Shown piece after piece: positions 1 through 11,849 of a DNA stretch of 64,000 bases (the first letter of the stretch is position 1; every line of letters begins with the position of its first letter). The DNA is taken from contig JAWPHD010010303.1 of the NCBI GenBank assembly GCA_037043455.1, positions 1-64,000 of the forward strand. Reading direction: 5' to 3'. The position numbers were made by a program, and so were the translations under genes. Below the pieces are notes generated by a model. The model was given only the letters and a program-made list of their open reading frames with translations, was not told the DNA's origin and ran no database searches. The DNA comes from Cyrtodaria siliqua (taxonomy: Eukaryota > Mollusca > Bivalvia > Adapedonta > Hiatellidae).

Positions 1-845
1 AGTACAGTCAATTCGTTATTGTGCAATTGTTAATTCGTTATGTACCATAAGTGTAATTCGTTTTGTAGATAAGTTACTTCATTATGTAGATAAGTCAATT
101 TCGTTATGTAGAGGTGTACCGGAAGTAAATCAAATCCCATTGAGTCTAATGCAATTTTGTCCACAGCTTTCTAGCTAGCCATATTTCCAAAATGAAATTC
201 AAACTAAGATTCACTCACATGTTCTTAGTCATGAGAACCTGGCCTCTCTAGAAACTGCTTGAGAATTAGTAGGGGTCATGTGGCATATAAAGAAAATAGA
301 ATTCTGATCTTATTGACACCGTGAACAAACTGCATTCAATCGGCACCTCTTAAATGTGTTCGACTTTCCACTTTCAAAGCTTTCAAGTTGATAAATAAAA
401 TGATTATACAACCATGCAAATGGTTTTTTAGCTTTCACAAACAATTCAATAAAGGTCATTTAAGCCAGAAAAACAGGCATTAAATACTTTAAAAATGCCT
501 TTTATCACCAAAAAAAGTTAGGGATTATATATTTGGGAACTCCTTTTCGACCTACACCAGGCATTGAATACCACAGTGATTTACTTCCTGTATACCTAGA
601 TAAGTTAATTCGTTATGTAGGTAAGTCATATTCGTTATGTAGATAAGTCTCTTCAGTTATGTAGATAAGTCAATTCGTTATGTAGGATAACGTCAAATCG
701 TTATGTAGATAAGTTAATTCGTTATGTAGTCCAGTCAATTCGTTATGTACAAGTGTTAATTCGTTATGTAGATAAGTCAATTGTTATGTAGTCCAGTCAA
801 TTTGTTATGTAAAATTGTTAATTCGTTAAGTAGATAAGTTGCTAG
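1..845. repeat. ~20-bp minisatellite, split by an inserted element
   Basis: The unit is about AATTCGTTATGTAGATAAGT with variants, seen at 1-118 and 590-840. It is interrupted by 118-594. Unit phase and length vary (19-21 bp). Confidence 0.85.
121..590. mobile_element. TIR element inserted in the 20-bp array
   Basis: The block is bounded by CGGAAGTAAATCA on the left and the inverted TGATTTACTTCCTG on the right, with array units on both sides. It has no coding capacity. It looks like a short non-autonomous DNA element of about 470 bp; exact ends and target duplication are uncertain. Confidence 0.5.
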
Positions 846-1460
846 TAGAGCGTCTTCAGGCCTCTTTGGCCTATCCGGGAGATCTTGTTATTGGTGCTTT
901 TTTCGGCGCCAGCCGTTTAAGCTGGCTTTTGGCCTCGCAGGAGTGTGTCTATGTAAGCCTATCAAAACTCGAGTTGAAAGCGATACAGAAATTATGAAAG
1001 TCTACAGTGTTTATTAAACTGAATGCTGATTGGCTAAATCTGTCTGACAAGGCCAAAGGAAACTAGTAGATTTGTTTATAGAGTGTAGATGTTGATAAAT
1101 GGTATATCGTTAGGTGTTTGTTACGCTGTACTTCAATCGTGACCGGAAAAAGATAAAGAAAGGAATAGAAATGCTGAAATTGCAAAAGAATTATTCTGTT
1201 TTCTTGCAAAGTGCATTAATTTTACATGGTAACTTGTAAACCCTATTAAAAATTACATATTGCCATGATTTCCTAGTCACGTGATTTTTCAAGGTGCTGG
1301 ATGTGATTTTCAGCCAAGAAAAACAATCCAGACGACGGAAGGAGTGATTGTCAACTTTTTAGACTAGCAATGATGACCAAAATATTCTTCTCTGAAACCA
1401 CAGCTACAGCTTTGATATATTGCATGTAGCAATATCTAGTGTCCTTTATCAAGTATTGTA
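846..1460. other. No recognised feature
   Basis: Mixed-composition DNA without a credible exon or repeat. A short hairpin sits near 910-930 (CAGCCGTTTAAGCTGG). Confidence 0.4.
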
Positions 1461-1465
1461 CAAAT

Positions 1466-1660
1466 GACCGGCAAAGCATAACACTATCAATTGACAATAC
1501 CAAATTAGATATTGTTTGCTATTAAAATATGTGACCAGCAAAACGAAGGGGAGGTGAAGGGGAGGTGCCTTTGAAAGGCAATGCATAACACTAATCAATT
1601 GACAACCAAAATTAGATAGTGTTTGCATTAAAATATGTGACAAGCAACACGTAAGGGGTG
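1466..1660. repeat. ~100-bp imperfect tandem duplication
   Basis: Two copies of a segment containing GCATAACACTA, ATCAATTGACAA, AAATTAGATA and TTAAAATATGTGAC in the same order. The open frame on the minus strand across it has no family signature. Confidence 0.7.
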
Positions 1661-1699
1661 GGGGATGAACCTTAGTCAAAAATTGAAAATGTTGATTTG

Positions 1700-2172
1700 G
1701 GCCCCACACTTCCTCCCGAGTTTCTAAAAAATTCCAACGCCACTGTAATGTGCGTCAGAAATGACCATTCGTAAACAATAATACATCTCAAAATAAGATG
1801 TATGCATAAGGAAGGGAAGGGGATTAATGTTTATCATCTGGAACTCTAGTAGCACTAATTCCGTATACTCCAGTTCAATCTACAGTTTCAATCTACTGAG
1901 GATGGACGTTATTGCCACACATATCACTCGTGCATTACTTTCACGGTTGAGGGTAGACAAAAAAGCAAAACAAACTGCCCCTAATACATAAAAATCCGTA
2001 TAAAGCTCGTTTTATTTTGCATTCTAGTGCCTTTAACTTCTTGACTACTGCCCGTTAAAGATCACGTTAAACAATATTATGCTAAAACTTATGAAATCTC
2101 TGGGATTAATTTATTTTGGTCTAAAATTCAGACCGTCCCTTCATAATTTGCAGTAAACCGTCAAGTTTCATC
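1700..2172. other. No recognised feature
   Basis: A+T-rich non-coding DNA without a repeat I can name. Confidence 0.4.
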
Positions 2173-2174
2173 TA

Positions 2175-2398
2175 CACAAACTCAACTTTTATAATCGGTC
2201 ACTTTTCAAAGATTTTATATATTTTTTAATAATTCATAGTTTCAATTGGAAATTTTAACTGGCGTCGTTTAACAAATATCGCTAGTGATTTATATAAAAC
2301 TTATTCTGCCTTGATTGGACTAAAACCTAGGTGATTTCCAGTTTTTAGTATTCGTGTTATTTTCAACAAACGCTTGGGATGACCGATTATAAATGTTG
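2175..2398 (-). mobile_element. Tc1/mariner-type MITE, copy 1
   Basis: Ends carry ACTCAACTTTTATAATCGGTC and its inverted form GACCGATTATAAATGTTG, beside TA. The inside matches 47898-48155 in reverse orientation (CGTTTAACAAATATCGCTAG, TGATTGGACTAA, AGTATTCGTGTTATTTTCAA). Non-autonomous, no open frame. Confidence 0.75.
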
Positions 2399-2438
2399 TA
2401 TATAAGATCTCTTATAAAAGAGTAGTGTATAAGTACTT

Positions 2439-3490
2439 ATGGACTTTTTCTACACTATATACAACTTTACCGCATCACCTTATCAAAGACAAGCTTTTTG
2501 CTCTTATTCACAAAAAAAACTTTCGCTAGAGAACAAAACTACATTTTTGGCCTGTAACAATATTAAAGCGTTTTTTACTAACGGCATTTTAGACAATTAC
2601 ACTAAGAAGTTTGTGAAGCACTCATTTCCTATTATTTTCGTCAGGTATGGAACAACCGTTTATAGACAAATTGTTGGTATCCCTATGTGTACGAACTGTG
2701 CACCTCTTGTCGCAGATTTGTATTGTATTGCTTTGAAAGAGATTTCATGTTGAGTCTTTCATCCGATACTTCCGACGCATCACGTCGCCACAGAAGTCAG
2801 TTGATGAGAGTCCTTGTCGCAGAAGGGTTCTTAAAATACTTTTATATTTTAAAAATAGATCAGGGTTTGATATTGTTAATTATCCTCACTTAGATGGGGA
2901 TGTTCTCCGTGCTACTTCTTATGGGGTCTATATTTCTCAACTTATTCGCTTTTCTAGAGCTTGTAGTCGAGTTGAGGACTTTAATATTCGTAATCTGTGT
3001 ATATCTAAAAAAACTACTCCAGCAGGGCTACCGTTACCATAAACTTTGAAAAAACTTTACAACATTGTATTATCGTAATCCAGATCTTCTTTAAAATATA
3101 AAAGTAATGTAAGAACTCTTCTGTGACAAGGACTATCACAACCTGACTCTTTGGTGATGTGATTTACAAACGTTGTAAGATCATTGGTCATAATCACTTT
3201 CATCAGTCTTTATTAAACGTGTTAAAACGTTTATCAAAAGAGGTTATGACCCTATCAATTTGCAACGAACTGCATGTTTAGTGGTGGACCCATTTACATT
3301 TATGCTTTCCTCTTTGATTGTGCGATGACCGGACAGATTGTGGACGTCTATCAGAACCCTTATAAGACGGTCGCGTTTGACTTTAATCTTATCTTGTCGT
3401 ACTCGTAACGGTTTATTCTCTTGTTGCTCTGGCTTCTGCCAATCATTCAGTACTTACTTTGTGGCTTTCTAGGATTTTTTATATTATATA
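2439..3490 (+). pseudogene. Decayed retroelement reverse transcriptase, copy 1
   Basis: The 104-residue open frame carries F-x-V-x-Y-G-T-T-V-Y-R-Q-I-V-G-I-P-M and then C-T-N-C-A-P-L-V-A-D-L-Y. That is RT motif B of a family common in invertebrate genomes, probably Penelope-like or related. After a frameshift near 2700 other frames continue the same protein: ERDFMLSLS, then IVNYPHLDGDVLRATSYGVY and ISQLIRFSRACSRVEDFN near 2870-2995. The catalytic Y-L-D-D segment is missing between them. Several frame breaks make it a relic. Related pieces lie at 7284-7690 and 19885-20035. Confidence 0.75.
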
Positions 3491-3589
3491 ATACATGATC
3501 ATGCATGTGTTTTACTTATATTGCCTATTAATGCTGCCGTGTTTGTTAGAGAATACAACCTGTCGGAGATATCTTTATTTACATTTTCC

Positions 3590-3870
3590 CGCTTATTGGG
3601 ATGACAATAGGGTAAGAGTGAGGATTGGTGCACCAGAGAGGCTGGTTTAATCCCCCAGCGGCCCCTTTTTGGCCACTGACCGTTCCAAGGCCGTAGCCCT
3701 ATTGTCAACACTTTTGTGTTTGTGATGGCTTATTTTGCCTTTTATTCATCTTTAAAGTTGTTTTTGTTTCTGTGTGTGTGTTTGTGGTTGACTGTCGTTC
3801 TGGAATGCTACTTTTCCTGTTCGATTTTTATATCTACTTTTAATGTTCAAAGTTATATAGGCCACCATGT
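3590..3870 (+). repeat. Conserved tail-like repeat, copy 1
   Basis: It contains GGCCACTGACCGTTCCAAGG, TTGTGTTTGTGATGGC, CATCTTTAAAGTTG and GTGGTTGACTGTCGTTC. The same block occurs inverted at 49140-49370 and 61430-61615. Its place after the RT relic suggests it is that element's 3' part, or a separate SINE: GGTTTAATCCC resembles a pol III B box. Confidence 0.65.
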
Positions 3871-3879
3871 GCTCAATGC

Positions 3880-5395
3880 TACTTAACGGAATACACAAAT
3901 TAGATATAGCTTGATCATTTAATAACTTTTAAAATTAATGTCTATTTCTATCAAAATAAAGAGTAGAACAAAATATGTACATGCTGCCTGAATAGTAGGG
4001 TGACCATGGCCAAAATCGATGATTATTTTAAGGGGTAGGTGGTAACGAAAATAGAACAAAACATATTATATTTCAAAATGTTTGTCTTGGTCTGAAGTTT
4101 ATCAACAATCAGTAAAAATTGACAAAAATGAGGGAGAGCCAAGTAAACCAATAAGGTATCAAGATTGTTCGCCATTTTTGTAAAGATTGGTATGGAACTT
4201 ATAGGAAGACAAAATACCATAGGTCAATACTTATGAGTATAGTTTTAGCAATTTAACACTTATTTTAACCTTTTAGAGAAAAATAGTTGTCCTTATTTTC
4301 ACAAAAGAGGTCAAAATCTAGGTCAATACCGCAAATTATTTTTAAAAAACGTGTAAAGCCCTATAATATTCAAAATGTATTATACAATTGTTTTTGTTTT
4401 TAATTTTTCTCTTACTTTAAAAGCTTTAATTAACTTAGAGAGGATAAAATTGAACAAAATGTTTGCGGTATAATATATCTTGCTACTGCAATGTGATATT
4501 TTAGTAAACGTTTAGTTTTATGTAATCTTGTAAAGTTGTTTATTTTAACTACAATGTATTCTAAATAATTAAGAAGTAGTCATAACAAACTACTCTAAAG
4601 TATTTCTCCTCATATGACTACTTTACCTAGGAGTATTTTACCGAGCACCGGTAAAGTTTATGAAGAGGTAATATTCAAATGTAAACTGTAGACATTAGAA
4701 TAAAGTTGCTGTTTGAACAATTTCATTAAAATCAGAAATGTAAAAGCATGTTACAAGGAAGTTAGTTACCCCCACCCACTCTCCCCGAAACAGATGATAG
4801 TTTTTTACTTCATCTATCATATGTGCATATCAGTTACTGATTTGGAGAGCACATGCTAAATATGCCAGACCCAACAGAGTGTGGCAAGACACATGTCCTC
4901 ATGTTATGAACCAGCTGTTACCGACCAGAATTACTTAGTGAGTTAGTCTGCTTCTGTGATGGTCAATGTATTGAGGTAAGTTCATCAAATGAACAGCCTT
5001 GTGCATAATTGCGCATGTATTTGCATAATATTATGCAAGTTATTCGTTAAATGAATAGCCGAGAGATTTATTTATAATTTATTATGATTATATCACAACG
5101 AGATGTTACACATACTGATGTAAAATGATAAAACATAAATGTTTTCGTAATCAGAATATTATTTTCAATATGTAAGAATGTATACTGAAAACCTGTGTAT
5201 TAGTAAACTTGACCAAATATGCTCAAATACGCTACGTACATGCAGCGTGTATAAATAGTACATATATATAGAAGTGGATCGCGCCGTAGACACATGCCAT
5301 GACTCATCCAATCACATTAAACTGACATCGGACCGACCAGTCATAGCATAACACTTATAGCATCAGAGTCAAGCAATGGAGCTACTTGTTAAGTA
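3880..5395. other. A+T-rich DNA, no recognised feature
   Basis: No credible coding exon, array or inverted-repeat element was seen in this stretch. Confidence 0.4.
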
Positions 5396-5397
5396 TT

Positions 5398-5480
5398 TGG
5401 TGTGACCCGGCCGGGGATCGAGCCCACGACCTCCAGCATATGATCCAAAGCCACCCCCGCTGCACCGTGGTTGACAGGAA
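5398..5480 (-). repeat. tRNA-derived SINE head
   Basis: On the minus strand it reads GGTGCAGCGGGGGTGGCTTT ... GGTCGTGGGCTCGATCCC, with A-box-like and good B-box sequence (GGCTCGATCCC), followed by CCGGCCGGGTCAC. It lacks a tRNA acceptor stem pairing, so it is a SINE head and not a tRNA gene. Confidence 0.65.
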
Positions 5481-6400
5481 TTTCAGACGTGTAAGTCTGT
5501 ACTAATGGTTAATTGATGAACTAGATACCGTATACTAATAAATGACAGATTCAATCATTGAATGGAGCACGGGTCGTTAAATCAAGCCAAATCGAGTCCT
5601 AATTCCTAAGGAGAATGGGCTCATCGACTCCGTTGCATTTATATTGGACCAATGCATATATTCCGCCATATTGTCTCTCTAAGAAATTAGGGGCTATTCA
5701 GTCAATGCCAGGTTTAAATTTTTGGGCATAAGTTCAATCCTTGAGCATGGATTAATACAGTTCTAGGTATTCCACGTAAAAGAAATGAGTGGCCGTTCAA
5801 ATAATGTAGAATAAATGTGACAGAGCTTCATTTCAATTCAATTTGCTGATTTATCATACGGTGGAATAAACTCTTTTTATGTTTCCTACATCATTCAAAG
5901 ACATCGTACGTGACCTATCAGATACCTTTTTTTGAAACCCAATACGGAGTTATAATATACCCCACATATAGAAATCAATGAACGTGATGTATGATGATTG
6001 TAAAATAAACCCGATCAGGTTATAGATCCCAAACGTGCTTTTCTCACAGAGTTCAAACTAAATTGTTTGACAATATTCCTAATGGTTCAGAATAATGCAT
6101 ATTTATTGAATTAAAATATATGGTATAATAACGAAGAACAAACCTAAATTTAAAATGTTTACCCGCCACGCCCCACGCCCCACGTTACCAAGCAGTTGGG
6201 TACTTTATTAATAAACCCGATGTTGTTTTAAAATCGAGTTGTATTTATATCGTTTAACAAGCTAAGCAGCTTATACACATACCACTCTTAATGGCGCAGA
6301 TGACAACCTTAATTTGACATGATCTTGATGTAAGACAAGTTGTTTTTGTTTGAATGGTATTTTACGTCATTTTAGCACATATTAGACCATAAATACCAAT
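5480..6400. other. No recognised feature
   Basis: A+T-rich; a short duplicated CGCCCCACG is seen near 6170-6185. Nothing else is assignable. Confidence 0.4.
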
Positions 6401-6560
6401 CGGTTGAGGCAGATCACACCATTTGTCAAGGGTAGAACCTGTACTCTCTATCTTCCGCCATCCACAAGAATCGACACTTTTTCACTTGACAAGTCGGGCT
6501 TCCAATGGGATTCGAACCTGCAGAAAATCCACTCTCTAACAACGCCGATACGGGTTGCAT
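6400..6560 (-). repeat. tRNA-derived SINE head
   Basis: On the minus strand it reads TATCGGCGTTGTTAGAGAGT then a perfect B box GGTTCGAATCCC. The downstream body (GCCCGACTTGTCAAGTG) is not tRNA. The plus-strand 75-residue open frame over it is incidental. Confidence 0.6.
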
Positions 6561-6724
6561 CGTACGGAAGCGAATCAAATGCTTCAGTAACTAACAAGCA
6601 GATGTTAACTAAATTTTCATTGAAACTGTAGATATTGAAACACGTTGTTATTTATAGCGTAGACAGTTGTTATCTTTAAATAGCGTTAACATGAAAAGTT
6701 GTTACCTTTAGCGTTAGCCTTGTT

Positions 6725-7265
6725 ACCTTAAAAGACAATCAAATTACCCATGTTTCCATACCAAATAATAATAAAAGTATCAAAAAGCATTTTCTGTACA
6801 ACTTTAGTCCCATTTCTTTAAGATTACCCCACCCCTCAAAACATGCTAAAAAAGCAATTTTAACAATATTTCAAATGTCAATAAATAAAAAAAATGAATT
6901 TTTCTAAGCATATCAGGGTCATGTCTGCACTCATAATGCTCTTGCATATCAGGAAATGCTAAGTTTTACATACCTTCTCCGGCGTTTTAAAAAGTTATTC
7001 AATGCTGATCTCCCCGTGAGTCAAAATCAGCCATTTTACCTACTTTTTGGAAGTTTTTGCTAGTTCAGCATTTTTCTATTTGTAGCCTCCAAAAAACAAA
7101 AAAGAATGCATATTCCAATACACCAAAATAAACTTAGAAGTACTCAAAACTGAAAGCAACATCAAACATGGGCTTCATAATTATTATAAATACCATCTAT
7201 GGACCTTAAAGACGCTTAGTTGATTTCTTTCTTATTTACATGGACATTCGTGCGGAACTGAGGAG
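6725..7265 (-). repeat. ~0.5-kb dispersed repeat, inverted partner of 43985-44495
   Basis: Shared blocks in reverse complement include GGACATTCGTGCGGAACTG / CAGTTTCGCACGAATGTCC, GAGGAGTGCCC / GGGCACTCCTC, CAAAATCAGCCATTTTACCT and TACCCATGTTT / AAACACGGGTA. Similarity runs colinear over the whole block. No open frame. Confidence 0.8.
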
Positions 7266-7283
7266 TGCCCACTTAGTCTACAA

Positions 7284-7690
7284 CTAAGCATGTTGTGTTC
7301 CGCAGAATAATTCTCTGTTTATAAATTTTCTAATAACTTTGATAAATAACGCATGAAAATTATGACGACCGATAATCTTCCTAAGTTTGTAAATCACATC
7401 TCCATAAAAGACGGGTTGTGATAAACCTTGTCGCAGAAGTGTTTTAAGATTGCTATTATATTTTTCGAGCAGGTCAGTGTTACAATAATAAAACTTTACA
7501 AATCTTACGTAAGTAATGGTAACGGTAACCCTTTGGAGGAGTTTTTCAGTAATGTTAATATTACGAAGGTTGAAGTCCCCAACACGGCTACAAGTTCCGG
7601 CAAAACGAATTAACTGAGAAATATACCCGCCATAACAAACAGTATTGGGGATATCCCCATTTAAATGTGGATAATTCACAATATCGAAAT
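7284..7690 (-). pseudogene. Reverse-transcriptase relic, copy 2 (C-terminal part)
   Basis: 131 residues on the minus strand: NYPHLNGDIP, GGYISQLIRFAGTCSRVGDF, NLRN, then LKTLLRQGLSQPVFYGDVIY and KLRKIIGR. This matches the region downstream of the RT motifs in copy 1 (2870-3190). It has no start-side RT motifs and is a fragment. It lies next to the 6725-7265 repeat in the same orientation. Confidence 0.75.
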
Positions 7691-7760
7691 TATCATTGGT
7701 GCTATCTCCATAGCATTGGAACTATCTCTTCGGCACTGGAGCTATCTCTTCTACGAAATC
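7690..7760. repeat. Short ~22-bp tandem repeat
   Basis: Three degenerate units of the type ATTGG(A/T)GCTATCTC. Otherwise 7760-8290 shows nothing assignable. Confidence 0.4.
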
Positions 7761-8290
7761 GCGTATTTCTCCTCAAGAAACGTTCTCTGTGTTATTTAGT
7801 TTGTCAACAGGCAATAAACGGACATCAGCTGGTTGATATTGGATGTGTTCATGTCGATATGTAGCGTTAACAGGACAAAGAATGTTGAAAAACCTTGGTG
7901 GCGACGATAAAGTTGAGAAAAAAATGCAAAGTTCGAACGGGCTAAACGTCCCTGGCGTCAAATTATGCATCTTTCGATAATAATTTTGGGAGGTCTGCGA
8001 AGCTTAAACATGACTACACGGAACTGCTTTCCCCGATTTTTTCATTTCAAGGCAAATAAAAAACAACGAATAAATAGCAAAGCATACCCACCTTGTTTAC
8101 TTGTATTTTTGGCGTTGGAACTACCTCGGAAGTGGCGATGGAGTACTTTTGCATATACCTCCAAACGGAGGTAGCTGCACTGATTACCAGCCGTGGTACT
8201 GGTTCTACCCATGAAGACAATCAAGAAGTAGCTTAGAAGCGAATCGCTTACAACAGGTACAGAATACAGTAAGGTATTTAGCCTGGTTCC

Positions 8291-8331
8291 CTGACCTCCC
8301 ACAATGCTTTGCACATTGTGGGAGGCCAGGT
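8291..8331. other. Near-perfect 17-bp-arm hairpin
   Basis: The arms are CCTGACCTCCCACAATG and CATTGTGGGAGGCCAGG with a 7-base loop and one mismatch. It is GC-rich in A+T-rich surroundings. It could be a degenerate MITE end pair or a small-RNA precursor fold; function unknown. Confidence 0.6.
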
Positions 8332-8339
8332 GGTATTAA

Positions 8340-8935
8340 TATAACGTACTGGATGGAGAAATAATGACTGAATGAGTAAATTGAATTCAATTGAATCTTG
8401 TTCATTAATACATCATAGGTTATTTAGAGCCGCCCCAGAGAGAAGGGAAGGTGATATTAACGCGTAGTGAGTTGTAAAATAATGACTAAATAAGAAAATT
8501 AAATTGAACTGAATCTTGTTTAACGGCTCATCAACACAGTATAGGTTCTTTAGAGCCGCCACAGGGAAAGTTGAAGGTGGCGTTTTAACTTATTGAGAGG
8601 AGGAAAATTGAATTGAATATTGTTGAATGGCTCATCAACACATTATAGGTTATTTAGAGCCGCCCCAGAGAACGTGGAAGCTTATTGAGTGGTGAAATAA
8701 TCAGAAATATTGACTAAACAAGTAAATTAAATTGAACTGAATATTGTTGCCGGCTCATCAACACATTATAGGTTATTTAGAGCTAAACAGAGGATAGGGA
8801 ATTTGGTATTATAACTTATTGAGTGGTGAAATACTGACTAAATAAGGAAACTAAATTGAAATAAATATTGTAAAACGGCTCATCAACACACTACAGGTTA
8901 TTTAGAGCAGCCCCAGAGAGAGTGGAATGTTAGTT
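8340..8935. repeat. ~110-bp tandem repeat, about five copies
   Basis: Each unit holds TAAATTGAA(A/C)TGAAT(A/C)TTGTT, CTCATCAACACA, TATAGGTTATTTAGAGC, CCGCC(C/A)CAGAGA and TTGAGTGGTGAAATA in order. Units diverge by about 10-20%. Confidence 0.8.
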
Positions 8936-8984
8936 CTTGATTACTATGGTGTATAGTACAATTATTCATGTGTGTGAAGTTGGC

Positions 8985-9650
8985 TCGGGTTTCGGGGTTC
9001 GACATTCAAAGTCAGTTCGAAACCAGTTTGGAGTTCAACATTCAAAGCCATTTCGGGGTTCAAAATTCAAAACCAGTTCGGGGTTCGACATTCGAATCCA
9101 GTTCGGGGTTCAACATTCAAAACCAGTTTGGGGTACAACATTCAAACCCAGTTCGGTGTTCAACATTCAAAGACAGTGCGGGTTCAACATTCAAAACCAG
9201 TTCGGGTTCAACATGCAAAGCCAGTTCGGGGTTCAACATTCAACACCAGTTCGGGTTCGACATTCAAACCCAGTTCGGGGTTCAACATTCAAAGACAGTT
9301 CGGGTTCAACATTCAAAACCAGTTCGGGTTCAACATGCAAAGCCAGTTCGGGGTTCAACATTCAACACCAGTTCGGGTTCGACATTCAAAGCCAGTTCGG
9401 GGTTCAACATTCAAAGCCAGTTCGGGGTTCAACATTCGAATCCAGTTCGGGGTTCAACATGCAAAGCCAGTTCGGGGTTCAACATTCAACACCAGTTCGG
9501 GGTTCAACATTGGAATCCAGTTGGGGGTTCAACATTCGAATCCAGTTCGGGGTTCAACATTCAAGGCCAGTTCGGGGTTCAACATGCAAAGCCAGTTTGG
9601 GGTTCAACATTCAACACCAGTTCGGGGTTCGACATTCGAACCCATTTGTA
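8985..9650. repeat. 24/25-bp minisatellite
   Basis: Unit CAGTTCGGGGTTCAACATTC plus 5 bp, about 27 copies, differing mainly in three or four G after TTC. That one-base change moves the frame between units. Long open frames in all three plus-strand frames (227, 261 and 184 residues, with GVQHS and GSTF motifs) arise because the unit lacks stops. I do not call a gene. Confidence 0.9.
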
Positions 9651-9899
9651 GCGGCTACTCCTCTGAAACTATACTGGGTTGATGTTTTGAAACATTACAG
9701 AAATGCTGCCCATAATGTCTAGTTGATCCTAGCAAAAATTCACGTTGACGACAAATCTAAGATGGCCGCCAAAGCTAAAAAAATATATAATTTTAAAAGC
9801 AAGCTTTTAGCAACTACTTCTTGAAAACTATAAGTGATATTGATATGTGACTTTCTAAAATGATCAGCATGACATAATGTTGGTCCTTGTCGAAAATAA

Positions 9900-10035
9900 T
9901 TTTGATTCGACATAAAAAATGGCTGCCAGCGGATGCTAAGATGTTTTCTTTACAAAATAGGATTGCATCAGGCCATATAAAATGCGTATGACTTGGTCGA
10001 GTATTGAACACACAACCTCCCGCATGCGGCAAAAA
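9900..10035 (-). repeat. Possible tRNA-derived SINE remnant
   Basis: On the minus strand, GGGAGGTTGTGTGTTCAATAC resembles a B-box region, followed by TCGACCAAGTCATACGC. Weak evidence. Confidence 0.3.
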
Positions 10036-10070
10036 ATCAACTAATGTAGGTATAGTATACATTATTAGTT

Positions 10071-10205
10071 ATTAGGATTCTTGACAGGGGACATGGGCTC
10101 ACATTCCCTGCCTGGAAATTATATTCACCCGAGCCGTTAGGCGAGGGGGAATATATATTTCCAGGCAGGGAATGTGAGCCCATGTTCCCTGTCAAGAATC
10201 CTAAT
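10071..10205. mobile_element. Foldback hairpin element, ~55-bp arms
   Basis: The left arm starts ATTAGGATTCTTGACAGGG and the right arm ends CCCTGTCAAGAATCCTAAT. The arms differ at about three positions; the central loop CACCCGAGCCGTTAGGCGAG is partly palindromic. A CRE-like TGACGTCA lies 115 bp downstream (10319). The hairpin at 25108-25243 has a similar setting. Confidence 0.8.
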
Positions 10206-10711
10206 TACTTCAAAGTTGTAACTATTTATTATGAAAAAAACAGCCAAAAACACGATTTCATTTTTATTGCGCCAATAACCCCGTAACGTGCCTCTAACTA
10301 GACGTTGTTTACTTTCGTGACGTCATCGCTCTAACGTCGTTCAATTTGGCGGATTTTTTAATAAAATAAACGTATTTTGTCACTATGTTAATGTTTTATT
10401 ATCTGTAAAGTTGCCTTAGGAAGGAAACAATCGGCGGTTTCCAAAACGAATCGGCAACGTTATCGTCGCCATTTTGTTTTTGTGTATTGCAGTAATGGGG
10501 TACCTACGGGGAATTCGTCCTATGTTCACGTCTGGCTCATGTCTACGGCGCATTGACCAATGAAATACTGAGAATTTTCTTTGCAGTATGACAAATAGTT
10601 AACATAAACTAAAGACTCAAAACGGCTGTTTAAAGTGTTAAAATGCTTTATAAGTATGAATTATCCATAAATGTTGAAAAGTAACAACAACAATATAATG
10701 TGCCGAATTTA

Positions 10712-10820
<109 letters not shown>

Positions 10821-11509
10821 GCTATTAATCCGGTAACATCTATACCACTTATTTAGTACGCATGTATCTTGATGCCTTTGCTGATGTATGCTGATGTATA
10901 CATGTTTAAATTCCATTTGATGATTTGTCGTCATTGATATGTATATTTAGGATGTGGCGAGAGAGGTGGAGATTGTTTATCACGTTTGAAAATGCACATA
11001 GAGCATTTTTGGTTGTGGTTGAAATGTATGTGTATGTGCTTATATGTCCATAATATGGATATGATTAAGTATAATGCATCAACCATAAGATTGATATATT
11101 TATATATGTTAAGTCACCTTCACCGTGAAATTTTAAATGGAAATTCTGAGGTGTTCGTGTGTTTTGTTTCTATTTTTGTTTTCTGTTTTTTGTTGTTGTT
11201 TTTTTAAAAAGAAGTAAACAGTATAACTATTGTTATTTTTGAGTATGATATTTGTTAATAAACGTATGTACAAATCTTGCTACGTCTGTTAAAAAGTGTA
11301 TCTGTATATATTGTATGATCACGTGGGCCTATGGCTAACTGATTTTGAAATAAAGTGCTTCTTCTTTCGTTTTATAATAAGAATGAATGTGTACATGGAT
11401 GTGAATGTGAGTGTGCGTACGTGTATATGTGTATGTGTGCACGCTGGTTTAAAGGAAATATCAGTTGTTGTTGTTTTTATATGTTATGCATTGTAAATGT
11501 ATGACTTTA

Positions 11510-11846
11510 TAGAGGGCCCCAAGTGAGATTAGTGTTGGCTAATTAGGTCATACTCTAGAAATAAAGACACTCACTCACTCACTCACTCACTCACTCACTC
11601 ACTCACTCACTCACTCACTCACTCACTCACTCACTCACTCACTCACTCACTCACTCACTCACTCACTCACTCACTCACTCACTCACTCACTCACTCACTC
11701 ACTCACTCACTCACTCACTCACTCACTCACTCACTCACTCACTCACTCACTCACTCACTCACTCACTCACCCACTCACCCACTCACTCACTCACTCACTC
11801 ACTCACTCACTCACTCACTCATTCACTCACTCACTCACTCACTCAT
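11510..11846 (+). repeat. (ACTC)n array, probably the tail of a LINE 3' end
   Basis: A non-repetitive 3'-end-like piece (GAGGGCCCCAAGTGAGATTA ... ACTCTAGAAATAAAGAC) runs directly into about 70 ACTC units (11566-11846). The ATAAA-like signal before a short-unit tail is typical of non-LTR retroelement 3' ends; the family is not identified. Confidence 0.7.
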
Positions 11847-11849
11847 TGA

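Noticed and set aside
5398..5480. Functional tRNA gene on the minus strand
   Set aside because: The B box is good but I could not form the acceptor and anticodon stems; it fits a SINE head. The same holds for 6400-6560, 15166-15226, 23529-23610 and 63650-63730.
8937..9722. 261-residue protein with GVQHS/GSTF repeats
   Set aside because: Three frames are equally open, unit length is not a multiple of three, and there is no domain, splice or signal evidence.
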